Below, piece after piece: positions 9,759-21,100 of a DNA stretch of 54,415 nucleotides. Under the pieces are notes generated by a model. That model was not told the DNA's origin and searched no databases. It saw only the letters and a program-made list of their open reading frames with translations. The stretch comes from Cerioporus squamosus (Eukaryota; Basidiomycota; Agaricomycetes; Polyporales; Polyporaceae): the NCBI GenBank assembly GCA_022592435.1, contig JABYQS010000217.1, positions 1-54,415 of the forward strand, written 5' to 3'. Made by a program: the position numbers and the translations under genes. Every line of letters starts with the position of its first letter. Within the stretch, counting starts at the first letter, position 1.

Positions 9759-11948
9759 TTATTGCTTCGGCGGCGGGCCACCACGACCGCGGGGCACACC
9801 CCGTCCACGGAAACCACCACGTCCGCGGTCGCCGTTCATAGGAGGACCGCGCGGCGGCGGACGCTCGCCGCGCTCCTTCCTCGTCTCGACGATGATACGT
9901 GCCTGGCCCGCGCCGCCGTCGGTCTCGATGCGAATACCGCCCTCGCCGCCCTGCGGGACCGGTAGCGAAGCGATGATGGCGCGCTTGGCCGCCTCGAGCT
10001 GCTGGAACTCGAGGAACGCACACGCCTTGTTGCGGACGATCTCGAGCTCCTTGATGGGCCCGAAGCGAGCCGTCAGGGTAGTCCTCAACGCCGCCTCCGA
10101 GACGTTCTCGGTCACGCTCTGCGCCATACAGTGAGCATTCAATAGAAAGACAGACGGTGGGCAATCAGACGTACCTTCACGAAGCATTGAGGCGTCGTCA
10201 GTGCCTGAGCGGCGAGCAGGGCAGGATGCGGCTCTTGCCGCAGAGGACGGGTGGTGACGTGCGGCGCAGGCGACTGGGGACCAGTCAGCGGCACGGGCGA
10301 CGCGCTGCTAGTGGGTGCGGGAGCCTCCGTGATCCCGCGGGCCTGGCTGGCTACCGCAGTACCCCAGCTCTTCGCACCAGTCGCCGCGAGCGAAGCCCAC
10401 GACTTCGGCGCAGAAGGCGCTGCAGGCAATGGTGCGGGCTGCGCTGGTGGCTGCTGCGGCTGCGGGGCCTGCTGAGCGGGAGGTGCAGGACTGGGAGCGG
10501 GCTGCTGCTGCTGTGGTGGAGCGGGAGAGGCGGGAGCAGGCGAGGCGGTGGAGGTGGGCTCGGCAGCGGGGGCAGGGGCGGGAGAGGGCTCGCGAGGAGC
10601 AGGAGTGGGTTCGGGCTTCTCCTCTGGTGCATGACCGTTCGCCTGAGGCTGAGGAGAAGGAGAGGGTTCGGGAGAGGGCGCCCGCGCCTCCACAGGCGGA
10701 GCGGGCGCAGGGGTAGGGACAGGCTCCGGCTCCGGCTCAGCGGGAGGAGGAGGAGCCGGGGAAGCAGGGGCAGGAGAGGCGGGAGCGTGCTCCTCCTGCG
10801 CTTGCGCAGCCTCCGCCTCAGGCTGCTCCTCGCCCTCCTCGACAGACTCCTCCTTCAGGAAGCGGAAGATGTCGTTGAGAACGAAGTAGCCGTTGGGCTG
10901 CTCAGCAAGGAAGAAGGTCTGGACGAACTTCCGCCAGTCTTCGCCCTTGTTTGACATTTCACCGATGACCTGGATGATGATACCGCCATTCGCAGAAGAC
11001 TGGGCATCGACCGAGTGGATGAAGACCTTGCAGTCCTGGAAGCCGATGGACGTGATCTTATTGTGAATTTCCTGCGGGAGTGCGGTCAGTCATCACGGGC
11101 AAGCCTAGAAGGAACCAGGAGACAAGGCATGAGAGTGAGGGTAGTCAGAGTTCACGGTTTGAGGACAGTTCGGGGGACAGAAGCGCATGAGAATCGACTG
11201 TGACTCTGTCCAACCCCAGTGAGGAAACGGTTCGCCAGTCGGTTCGACCCCCGCCAAATGGGGCAAGGGACGCGAGCCGACAATGCCAAAACCGAGATCG
11301 AGACGGGTTGTGACTCCGGAGTCGCAACGTCGCAACGCCGATTCCCCTTGAATGTCTCAAATCGACACGAGACGGATGTCGAACACTTTTCGCGGACCGT
11401 CCAGGAATCGTCCTGAATCATTAACTTTGACTACCCATGGTATGCGCCCAGTGGTATTGCTTGGCACGACCGTCCCAACGTAGCTGCTAGTGCAGATGCC
11501 AGGACCGTGTTCTGGCTGTTGTGAGAGAGGCGACAGAACACGCAGACGAACACGCCAGCATCGAAGCGGTCGAGTTCGACACGCCAGGCAGATGTAGCAC
11601 ACTACCGGCGCTAAGCACAACCTGATGCTTAGGTGATGCTGGTCGGCCGACGACTCGAGTGGGAGAAATGGAGCACCAGGAAGCGCAAGGATGCATGTAG
11701 AAAGGGACAAGAATCGACTGCGGCAAAGCGGCTGGAGGCCTCCAGGTGGGGACGCGTCAGAGGGAAGCTTGATTACTCACCTGCTGGCCGAAACATGGCT
11801 TGCCGTCCTCGCCCTCAGTGCCGTGGATGAAGGTGGACGCCTTGGTGTAGAAACAGTGAAGACGATTGGGGTGCTTGTTGACGAAGGTGTAGTACTGAGG
11901 GACGAACTGCCAGCCGACTTCAGAAGGGTTCACGCCGGTGTTGGTCAT
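9759..11948 (-). CDS. NTF2-like plus RRM protein (G3BP/Bre5-like)
   Basis: Three exons: 11781-11948, 10175-11071 and 9759-10118, 474 residues in total. The N-terminal NTF2-like domain (about residues 1-130) begins with GWQFVPQYYTFVNKHPNRL and continues through KVFIHSVDAQ and FFLAEQPNGYFVLNDIFRFL. A long Pro/Ala/Glu-rich linker follows. Then comes an RRM (FVKSVTENVSEAALR, FGPIKELEIVRNKACAFLEF) and a C-terminal RGG tail (RGRGGFRGRG). This layout is that of G3BP proteins, which bind RNA, help form stress granules and act as cofactors of the Ubp3 deubiquitinase in yeast (Bre5). Intron 1 (11072-11780) is 709 bp, far above the local norm. The gene diverges from het-c. All exons join in frame. Confidence 0.9.
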
Positions 11949-12336
11949 GGTGGGACTGAGGATAGAGCTGGGAGGATGAGCCTCGACCTGGAGAACCTGG
12001 GAGGACGCGTGGAGACATACCGAGGATGCCGAAGACGCGAAGAGACGGGTGGACGAGGACGACGGGGCCACAGAGGCGAGAGCGTGGAGGTGCGATGAGC
12101 AATACAACAAAATCTTAGACGCGCACTGACGCTGCTCGTCCATCCAGTGGCGTCCCCGCAAGGTTTAGTCTCCGAACACCCGCACAGGCGCGCTGAGTGC
12201 AAACCGCCCATCTCCGACCAAACAGTCCGAGCGCCGCGATTGGCTCTTGACGTCATGAAGCTGTGGCCTTTGCGCGCGAGTCTGTACTTTGGGCGCACTG
12301 GGCTTGGGTTCTGTCACTACTTGCTCTTGTACCACC
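11949..12336. promoter_or_regulatory. divergent promoter with CRE palindrome and CCAAT box
   Basis: This 388-bp stretch separates the start codons of the G3BP-like gene (minus) and het-c (plus). It contains an inverted CCAAT (ATTGG, 12239-12243) and a full CRE/ATF palindrome TGACGTCA (12248-12255), nine bases apart edge to edge at most. CRE palindromes bind bZIP factors such as Atf1. Coupled control of both genes is inferred. Confidence 0.45.
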
Positions 12337-15300
12337 ATGATCTCGAACACGTATCTATTACTGCTCGTGCTCTGTATCGTTATTCTCTGTGTCCCCGGCG
12401 AGGGAGTGTATGCGTTCGGTGCGGGGAACATCCCGAGGTATGTCGCGCCCGATCTAAAATACTTATGCAGGAACTTAATCTCGACGCCGCGTGTAGCTTC
12501 GCGTTCCTGGAAGGCAAGGCTTTCCGTCATGGAGACATCGTGAGTTTCCGTTGCGTGCACGGAGTATCTTCCCGATCGTCGGTACTGCATGTGCTCACTC
12601 CACACAGGAGGACGCTTTGAGCGAGGTCGCGAAGAAAGCCGGCGGGTTCGCGCTCGGGGCACTCATTGGCAAGGGCGGATCGAAGTTTGGCGGATTGGAC
12701 ATCAAACGCGTGTACTTTGGGTGAGTCGATGCGCACGAGGCTTGGAGCGGAAGTAATAAGTACGATCGCTGATCGCACTGAATCTGCAGCAACTGGCTGC
12801 GAGATTACAGTCAGGTCCGTCATTCCACATATTGCTCAGATCAAGAGTTGTGGCTAACGCTCGCGTACAGGCTGTTGATGTTGCCGGACTCCAGAAACTG
12901 CAGCTTCAAGTATGCTCTTCATATTCCTGACCTAATTTCGTCCCTGACTTTGTTCATCAAGACGATCATCAACTTGTGCATGGTCCTTGGGTTCATGGCG
13001 AGTAGGGTACCACGTACCATGAAAGTTCCATATCTGAGCGTTACCGACAGGCCCATGGATACGCCACAGGCGAGTTCGAGGTTACCGAAGAGCGCCTCGG
13101 TGTCTATCTGCCGGTGAGTTCAGCGAGCGCGTGCGAGTGCAAAGCATGCGTATACTCACATATGATATGTTGCAGACAGAGCATATCGACAACCCGAAAG
13201 GATACCCGGATAATGCTAGGCAATACCACCCCAAGCTGCGTGGACCTGTTGACGTGCGTTAGATGTTCTCGAGATGTTGGAAGCGACTTCACTCATCTAT
13301 AATACAGCCGAGAGAGCTAGAGATTGACCCGCGGACTGGAATGAAGAACTACATCGCGAACGGTGAGTGGTGGTATATTCCTTTGTTTTCGGCCTTCCGC
13401 TGATTCTGTGTCTCACAGAGAACGGCTCCTGGGATACGTCCAAGGGTCTCGTCCGACGGACACTCCAGCGATGCATACAACTTGGTCGCCAAGCTCGCGC
13501 CACCGGCAACAAGGCGGACACATATGAATCATATCGCCTCTTGGGTCAGGCTGTGAGTTTTGCGATCGAGCTCGAGGTATGCTTTCACTGAGTAGAGGCA
13601 TACTTAGTTGCACACACTGGAAGACTTCCCGGCACATTCGAACTTCTGCGAGCTTGCGCTCGTTTCGATGGGTTACAACGACGTGTTCGTCCATGTCGGC
13701 GACCAGGTCCGGATTCAGGCAAGCAACGGGAAGTGGGTAGCACCGCTCGTCACCGGTACGTGAGCTATTCCTCCACCACAGACTACCGTATGTCTGAGTC
13801 GACACATCTCATAGGGACTTTCGGTTCGAGCGACTTCATTCACAGTCTTCTGGGAGGTTAGTAGTTTTGGCAGGCGTGATACATGGTGCATGCACTGATG
13901 TTATCGCCCACAGAGGCCACTGACCACATCGTATGTCGCTGTCTTGGGATGCGCATCCGTGTTTGCGTATTGATTGTTCACGCACCGTGCTCCAGAGCCA
14001 AGCATCCGTCTCAGACCTGAACGCAGAGCTCGAGAAGGCTCGGGCCAAGGCAGGGGGCACGCGAGACGGATCCTCCTCCAATCTCCGCTCCCTCCTGACG
14101 AGTATCCCCGGCGGCAACGACAGCGAGATGGCCCGCGAGATGGACAGCATGGACCGTATCCGCGCGGGACCGAACCAGCCGGGTGGCAAGCGTCCGGAGG
14201 ACATGAGCCCGCAGGAGCTGCATAGTGTCTTGTGGCAGGTGTTGACTTTCCGTGACTCCGGTAGGTGTATGCGCCTCAAAGAATCGCTCTGTGGTTGTTG
14301 ATTATTCGTGGCTTTTAGTGGTGAAGAAGATTGAGAACACGATCGGTTAGTAGGCAAGGCTATGCATACACCGGGGATCGTGCTGAGAATTCCATACAGA
14401 GAAGATTCCCGGACTCGGTCCATTGATTGAGAAGCTCATGGACTCTATCTCTGTCTTCGTATTTACTACGCTCGAGGTACGAAAGCACGCAGGTAGACAG
14501 CGTGGAGCCCAGAAGCTAACGATGTTCGCGCATATAGCCATTCCTGAAGCCCCTCATGAAGCAGGCTACGAGTGGCCTCCAGCTTGCATCTGGAGAGGTC
14601 ATCAACAGTCAAGATCAATATGAGGTTCGTGAGACGTCACTTTGCGTACTCTTTGCGATGCTGAACGCGTCTCGCAGGTGTTCAATGACCCAAGAGCTGT
14701 ATGTTACTCCTGATCGATAGGACATCCGGGGAATTTAGACTGACGTTGGCCACAGTCGGACCCAACCCACTCGTTCCTCAGCAAGGACCACTTTGTGAGT
14801 ACAGCAGAGGAGAATCCTCGCGTATAACGGGCTGACGGTACGACTCAGAACCTCATATTGAACGAGACTGCAGGCAACTTGGGCAGGATCATCCTGGTCA
14901 GTTGACATCTCCTTGCCATGCCCTGATTTTTATTGACGTTGGTGCAGGTTTTCACAGTGAACCTTGTTGTGAGAGCCTGGGACGACACATCGATGAATGT
15001 GCACCACGTTACGGATGACATCCTGCAGTGCCTGTACGTCAATCTTTCGACGCCCATATCACCCATACCGGCTGACATCCGTTACTTAGCTTCCACCCCG
15101 ATTTCCACAACAACAACTCACAGATCCAGCGCGAGATGCTCGACTACATGCGCCGCTGGGTATCAGAGCTCGGCCATCAGCAACAAGAGGTCCTCCGACG
15201 CCTCACAAAGCAAGCCGTCCGCAACCACGAGAACACTCGTCTGGGCAGCAAGCCTGGCAGCGGCAACCCCACGCAGGGCTCGTACGCGTACAACGCCGGC

Positions 15301-15915
15301 CAGCAGACGCAGCACCAGCTCCAGGGCTACGTCTCGCAGATTCCTGGGATGTCGCAGACCCAGTCCGCGTTCGGGTCCGCGCAGAACGCGTTTGGGCAGG
15401 CGCAGCAGTTCATCGGGAAGTTCAGCGGAGGCCGGCCGAACTTTGGCACTGGGAGAGAGGCGGGCGGGCCGCCTCCGCCGCCTTCTACGGGCGAAGCTGC
15501 GACCTTCTACGGGACCGGGGGCGGGGGCGGAGGTGCGCCGCAGAGCTCAACGTACGCGCCTCCTCCCGGACCCCCGCAGTCTTCTTCGTACGCGCCTCCT
15601 CCGGGACCCCCGCAGTCCTCTTCGTACGCACTGCCCGAGCCGCACGGTCACGCCGGGTACAACCCGGGCTACACGTCGCCGCCCCCGCCCGGAGGAGGAG
15701 GAGGAGGAATGTCGTTCCCCCAAGCTGATGTTCCTGGGGGATTCCCGCCTGGCGGGTACTCCCCGTATGGCGGTCCTCCTCCGCCTGGTCCCCCTGGAGG
15801 ATTTGGGTTCCCGAGTCCGGACGTGCCGCCGCCGCATGGTGGGCCGCACGGACATGGACATGGACACCACGGGCACCATCCGCCGCCTCCACCCGGAGGA
15901 CCGTTTGGCTGGTGA
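12337..15915 (+). CDS. het-c: HET-C homologue (vegetative incompatibility protein het-c/TinC family)
   Basis: A plus-strand gene with about twenty small exons, traced from MISNTYLLLLVLC to PPPGGPFGW. The N-terminus is a hydrophobic signal (LLLLVLCIVILCV). HET-C family landmarks follow in order: YAFGAGNIPSFAFLEGKAFR, GLDIKRVYFGNWLRDYSQ, HIDNPKGYPDNARQY, PRELEIDPRTGMKNYIA, ENGSWDTSKGLVRRTL and a long central helical region. The C-terminus is rich in Gly, Pro and His (PPPPPG, HGHGHHGHH), as in ascomycete HET-C. HET-C is a plasma-membrane-associated protein whose alleles trigger cell death in incompatible Neurospora heterokaryons. Homologues are widespread in fungi and their basidiomycete role is unknown. 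I found no frameshift. A HET-domain gene follows on the same strand. Confidence 0.9.
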
Positions 15916-16459
15916 GCAGGTTGGGAACGACGTTGGGGAGTCTCGTGAGACGCTGCAGGCTCGGAAGCGAATGGACGAGAGGAGAACGTTGTAATTTGTG
16001 AGACGATTGCCAGGTCGTTGTATCATGCTGTATGTACGATGAACTGTTGTAACAGAAAGTCTTTTGCTTGTGCATTTAATTGTGCGCAGGAGATGTGCGA
16101 TCCTACTGTACAGCCTCCGTCAGTGGTACGACGCTGGTTCCCTTAACCACATGCCGCTGATCGGATGCTTGACCATCGCAGATCTGGAGCGCGGGTACAA
16201 GCATGTAGAGCCGAGAGGGCTACACGGTGACGATGCGTGAGGAATATGAGTAATTGAGCTCAACGTTGCGTCAGGTCTCCGTGTATGTAATGCCTCCGAC
16301 CACGCGCAATCCGTGCGGAGAGTCGTCCCAGGTAGACGCCGACATCCTCTCGCGGCTCCAGCATGTCGACGCATTCATATTTCCTCGAGTTCTCCTAGTT
16401 AGGTACCTTCAATTCACCTGCATATTACTCAGACAGTGCTCACCGGCTGTTTTTGCTAG
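15916..16459. other. het-c 3' region and HET-gene promoter
   Basis: A 544-bp intergenic stretch between two same-strand genes. No convincing open frame, repeat or clear TATA box was seen. It carries the transcription end of het-c and the control region of the HET-domain gene. Confidence 0.5.
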
Positions 16460-17855
16460 ATGTGGCTCCTCGATACGTGGGCGATCGACCTGCTTTGGGT
16501 GTCCGGCGCCACCGAGGAACGCTACGCCATCCTCTCGCATGTTTGGGACAGTCTACTAGGCGAGGACACTTTCCAGGTAATTCTCCAACCACCTACACTG
16601 GGAGCCCATCATCTTGTCCAAAACACTAAATAGCGCACAGGACATACAGGGCATCCGCAAAGACATTCGCCGAGATATGTACGGTACCGTTGGAGGCAAC
16701 CGCAACTCCTCTTCTTCCTGGCAAGACCACCGATTCCGAAAAAAGACTCGAGACTTCTGCGCGTTCGCTCATGCCCAAGGACATCGCTACGTCTGGATGG
16801 ACACATGCTGCATCAACCGGACGAATGCGGCCGAGCTCTCCGACTCCATCAACGGGATGCTCGAGTGGTACGCGCAAGCCGATGTGTGCTATGCCTTCCT
16901 GTGGGACGTGACCTCGATGGAGGACCCTCGCACGGCGGTCTCGACGTTCCGCAGGGCCCGGTGGTTCACAAGGAGCTGGACGTTGCAGGAGCTGATCGCG
17001 CCACGGAACGTCGTCTTCCTCTCTAAGAGGTGGGAGATACTGGGCACGAAGGAGTCTCTTGCAGATCTCGTCGAAGAGATCACAGGCGTACCCGCCGACG
17101 TATTCCTGCACCGCACGCCCCTCGACTCCGTCAGCGTTGCCCGCCGGATGTCCTGGGCGGCGCCCCGCAGGGCGACACTCGTCGAGGACGAGGCCTACTC
17201 CTTGATGGGCCTCTTCGGAGTTAGCATGCCTGCGATATACGGCGTCGGGAGGCAGGCCTTCATACGACTCCAGCAGCAGATCTTCGCGCGGGACCCGGAC
17301 CACAGCATCTTCGCGTGGGGCGGCATCCTCGAGTGGGAGAACATCACGTACGCGCGTTGGGAGCTTCCTTGGGCCGCCACCAGCCGCAGCACGCACGAGC
17401 GGCCCGAACCGCAGCTCTTCGCAGGCAGCCCGGTCGAGTTTGGGCGCAGCTCCGGGGCGGTTTCTGCGATTGGTGTCGAAACGCTTGCTGAGCGGCTCGG
17501 GATCCTACCAGTGGAGGGGTTAGATGGCACTCCCGCCCAGCTTACCTTGACAGATGCCGGAGTCCGTGCACGACTGCCGCTGCTCTGCTTCAGAGTGTAC
17601 GAGAGGCAGACGGGCTCCTCGCGTTTGTACTACCTGGCGGTACTGGCCTGTGAAGACGGCGCGGGACGCCTGATGTCCCTGCTCCTCTTTGACCACGGCG
17701 GCCGCGAGTTTTCGGTCGACAGACTGTGGCAGTTCAGAACGTTGTACCGTGACTGGGAGGTCCGTGTGGTAGCGCTGCCGGTGTCCGCGATCTCGAGTGC
17801 TGGCATGTTAACCATGGTGGACTTTCACCTACTCCAGTCACCAAGAAAAATATAG
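16460..17855 (+). CDS. HET-domain protein (heterokaryon incompatibility, HET-E/pin-c type)
   Basis: Two exons (16460-16576 and 16641-17855), 443 residues. Exon 1 starts MWLLDTWAIDL and contains ERYAILSHVW. Exon 2 contains YVWMDTCCINR, AELSDSINGMLEWYAQADVCYAFL, RARWFTRSWTLQELIAPRNV and LVEDEAYSLMGLFGV. These are the conserved blocks of the HET domain, which drives cell death in fungal nonself recognition. The remaining part of about 180 residues has no NACHT or WD repeats. It resembles the C-terminal part of many basidiomycete HET proteins. The frame is intact and the 64-bp intron sits at FQ|DI. Being directly downstream of het-c suggests a functional pair. Confidence 0.92.
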
Positions 17856-18086
17856 CAGAGAGTTCTCGCACGTACTCATAGTTAAAGCAATGGGTGGGTA
17901 CGGAGGAAGACAACAACCGTCTCGCCAGGTCTCGCCATCCCGTACCTTGCGCGCTTGATGCAATAAATACCCGATTTAATTTGGCCTCGATTACATAAGC
18001 TGGCCCTTGATGTTTTTCGCGCGTGCTCGAAGTCGTCTTGCGTTCTCTCCGCGTCGTGCCCGACAGTGAGCTCGTCCTCGACGCGG

Positions 18087-18092
18087 TATATA
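18087..18092 (+). promoter_or_regulatory. TATA box of the Rrm4-like gene
   Basis: TATATA 75 bases upstream of the start codon at 18167, in the short (311 bp) gap after the HET gene. Position and sequence fit a core promoter. Confidence 0.5.
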
Positions 18093-18166
18093 CCACCCAC
18101 GACGCGCGTCTCAAGCCCATCCGACACCCGGACCCCCACTTTCCTTTCATTCCCGCTGTTCCCGCC

Positions 18167-21100
18167 ATGTCTGACTACGGCAGCCCACCTCCGGAACCGC
18201 GTCCGCAACCCCATCCGTACCTCCACGAACCGCTGCTGTACATCTCGAATCTCCCTCCATTCGTGCGAGACGAAGATCTTGCTGTTGCGCTCCAGACATG
18301 CGCACCGTTCAGGCCCAAGATCACGCGGGATGGGTCGAACAGACCGCTGTCGGGGACGATCGAGTTCAAGTACCTAGAGAAGGGTGAGTGACTGCTCTGA
18401 TATATAACGTGGAACGTTTGTCTCGAATGTCGGATTGGAACACCCCGAGGTGGGACTGAGACTACATGGGGACATGGGATATGTCATGCTGCAGGACAAG
18501 GCGGACGGTACTGGTGTATGATTGTGGCGGGTTGGGTCCAGTTGGATGCCTGCCATCCCATCGTTGATCCGTGCTTCATCACTCTCTACGGTACCGTCTG
18601 CCTCATCCGAGGACATGTCCTTGCGGCCGGACAGAGGTCTGACCCTGTGGCCGCATTCTGTACATGTCGCCGGGTCCAAGTTTCAGTGAAGGTCGCGCAG
18701 TCGCCTTGGTCTCCTCCGCATGGAATTCCTATGCCATGGTATCAAGAACTCCTTCTCTGCTCGCCGGAGGCGCATTCCGAGGACTGGTATCCATGAGCAT
18801 TCATGGAACCAACGCGAGAAGGGGACCGATGATATGCAGCTCCGTTCGGTCATGCGGGATGAGAGGCAGCCCGGCCTCAAATTGCGCGTGCTGAATCTGC
18901 TGGTCAGACCTCGAGGGGCCGGTCATATTGAGACCGGCTTAAACCGAGGATTTCCTGTGCTTGCTACCAGGATCTGGCGACTGTGCATCTTCGGACATGT
19001 CATAATCCCGCCCGCTTCCATCCCGAGACGTGGTGCAGACTAGGACCTCGCGAGACGGTTGTCTGCAGCGATTCTTCCCGCGCGCGTCTTTACTTACATT
19101 CCGTCCCCCGCGGTGCCGACACTATGAGGAGGTTGTATTGAGCCTGGTGTGGTTCTGCAGCGGGCCCACCCCTAGCTGGCGTTCGGATTCGTACCGGATT
19201 GCGCCTCCCTACATGACAATTTGTTATCGTTCCATCCAACATCGCAGAACAAGTCTCACGACGGGTGCATACCGGAGATCGCTTCTCCGAACAGAGCTTG
19301 CCTCCAAGCATTGCTACGGGACTGTTTGCATGCAAGCAAGCGCCCTTCGAGCCCCCCCACCTATCATGGCGGGTTCCCTAGCTCGTCTCTTCCCCCCATG
19401 TACTTCGCTATGCTGACGGGTCTCCATAGCTGAGAAGGCGCTCGCAACGCTGCAGGGTCGCCCGATCCCCAACATGCAGCAGACGGCTCTCCTCACGCTG
19501 TCCCCATACCCTTCCACTAACCCTCCCACTCCGCTCCCGCCGCCTAATGCCTCCCCACGACTTGTGAAGCAACTTCCTCCTGGATTCACGGACTCGCAGC
19601 TGTACGACTTGTTCCGCCCGTTTGGCGCTCTGGCGTCCGTACGAACGCAAGCCCCTTTCGGCAAGGATACTGGCGTTGTTGAGTTCTGGAGAGAAGAGGA
19701 TGCCCGGGAAGCGGAGGAGTCAATGCACTGCGCTGATGTCGAAGGGCAGAACATTGTCGTGCAAGTATACCAGCCCAGACGCGCAGGAGCTGCGATTGCA
19801 AGCGAGTTCAGCCCGAATGCCCCGTCTTTTGTCCCTACGGGCTCGGTGTTTCCCTATCCCGCTCAGGTATGTCACTGGAGACGGTGTATACGGACGGACT
19901 GCGATATTCATTGCTCTAGTACTCCCCTCCACGCCCCGCACCATACCCTGGCCGCTCTCCTGTGCGTTCTCCCGTATTCATACATGGCCCCGGACAGCAA
20001 GTTCAGTTGGCACCGATGAGTGGTCCGGGATCCACCAGTCACAGCGGTCTCATCGATCCCTGCAATCTCTTCATCAAAGTAAGCCCTCATGGTCCGAAAT
20101 ACGTATGTGAAGCTCACAATGTCTACAGAACCTGGATACATCTATCGACTCGAACGGGTTGTTCTCGCACTTCCGTCAGGTACGCACAAGATTGTCTTCG
20201 CGCAGACGGCTGAGTCACTCAACTGCCGTACCTTGTATGTAGTATGGACAAATCGTCAGGTTGGTGGCCTCTCAATCATGCGTTCCATCCGATTCTTCTG
20301 ACCATTCGCAGTGCCCGTGTCATGCGTAACGAGCAGGGGGAGAGTCGAGGCTTTGGCTTTGTGTCCTACCAGACTCCGGATCAGGGTGTGTTTCGTTCGT
20401 GCGTCTCAAGAGGATGTGTTCAATTGATGCAATATTTCCCATAGCTGCGGCGGCGATGAACGCGATGAACGGCGTCACCATTGGGTCGAAGCAGCTCGTG
20501 GTCCGTCTGCATGAGCCCAAGCAACTCCGCCAGGAGAAGCTCGCTCAACGCTTTAGCGGCCACAACGGTCATCCTCGCAGCAGCAGTGGTGCGACGAGCC
20601 CGACTGCGAGTGAAGCGGGCGAGAGCTATGCCGGATGGCCTAGTCCAAGCAGTCACCCCGCTGTCCTCGGTTCGCCGGTCATGAGCGTCCACGAGCGATC
20701 GGACAACAGGGCACGCCGCAGCTCCGGCAGCTTCTACCATGTAGGTACCTTCGAATATCTCGAACCTATCAAGTCGCCTAACGTATCTGAAAGGCCGCTC
20801 TTGCCGGTACGCTTAATCTGCCCATGCGTTACGACGATCTCTCTGCCCTTTCCCCTGTGGTCCGCAAGGAGGTCCTCACAGGCGAGTTGAGCAGACGCAT
20901 CAAAGGCATGGACGTTGTTTCTGGGGATGACTTGGACTCCGTCGTCAATGCTATCGTCGGGCTCTCTTTGAGCGAGGTCGTGCAGGGCGTCCACGATCCT
21001 GCAAAGCTTGCCGAGCAAGTGCAATCGCGAAGAAGTCGCTGGGTCTGCCGCACTCCTCGAAGTCGCCGTCGCCTTCGCCTGCGGCGTCCCAGGACTCCCG

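Noticed and set aside
10157..10954. 265-codon plus-strand frame rich in Arg/Gly/Leu
   Set aside because: Antisense shadow of the Pro/Ala-rich linker of the G3BP-like protein.
11219..11260. GGTTCGACC, a tRNA T-loop-like motif in the G3BP intron
   Set aside because: The flanking bases do not form a T-stem and no A box or acceptor stem can be found at the right distance.
15485..16075. 196-codon minus-strand frame at the end of het-c
   Set aside because: Antisense to the Gly/Pro/His-rich tail of HET-C. Low complexity, no supporting signal.
18384..19429. possible nested gene in the 1-kb Rrm4 intron
   Set aside because: Frames of 92-128 codons exist but show no domain, splice pattern or terminal repeats. 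I could not tell an inserted element from ordinary intron.
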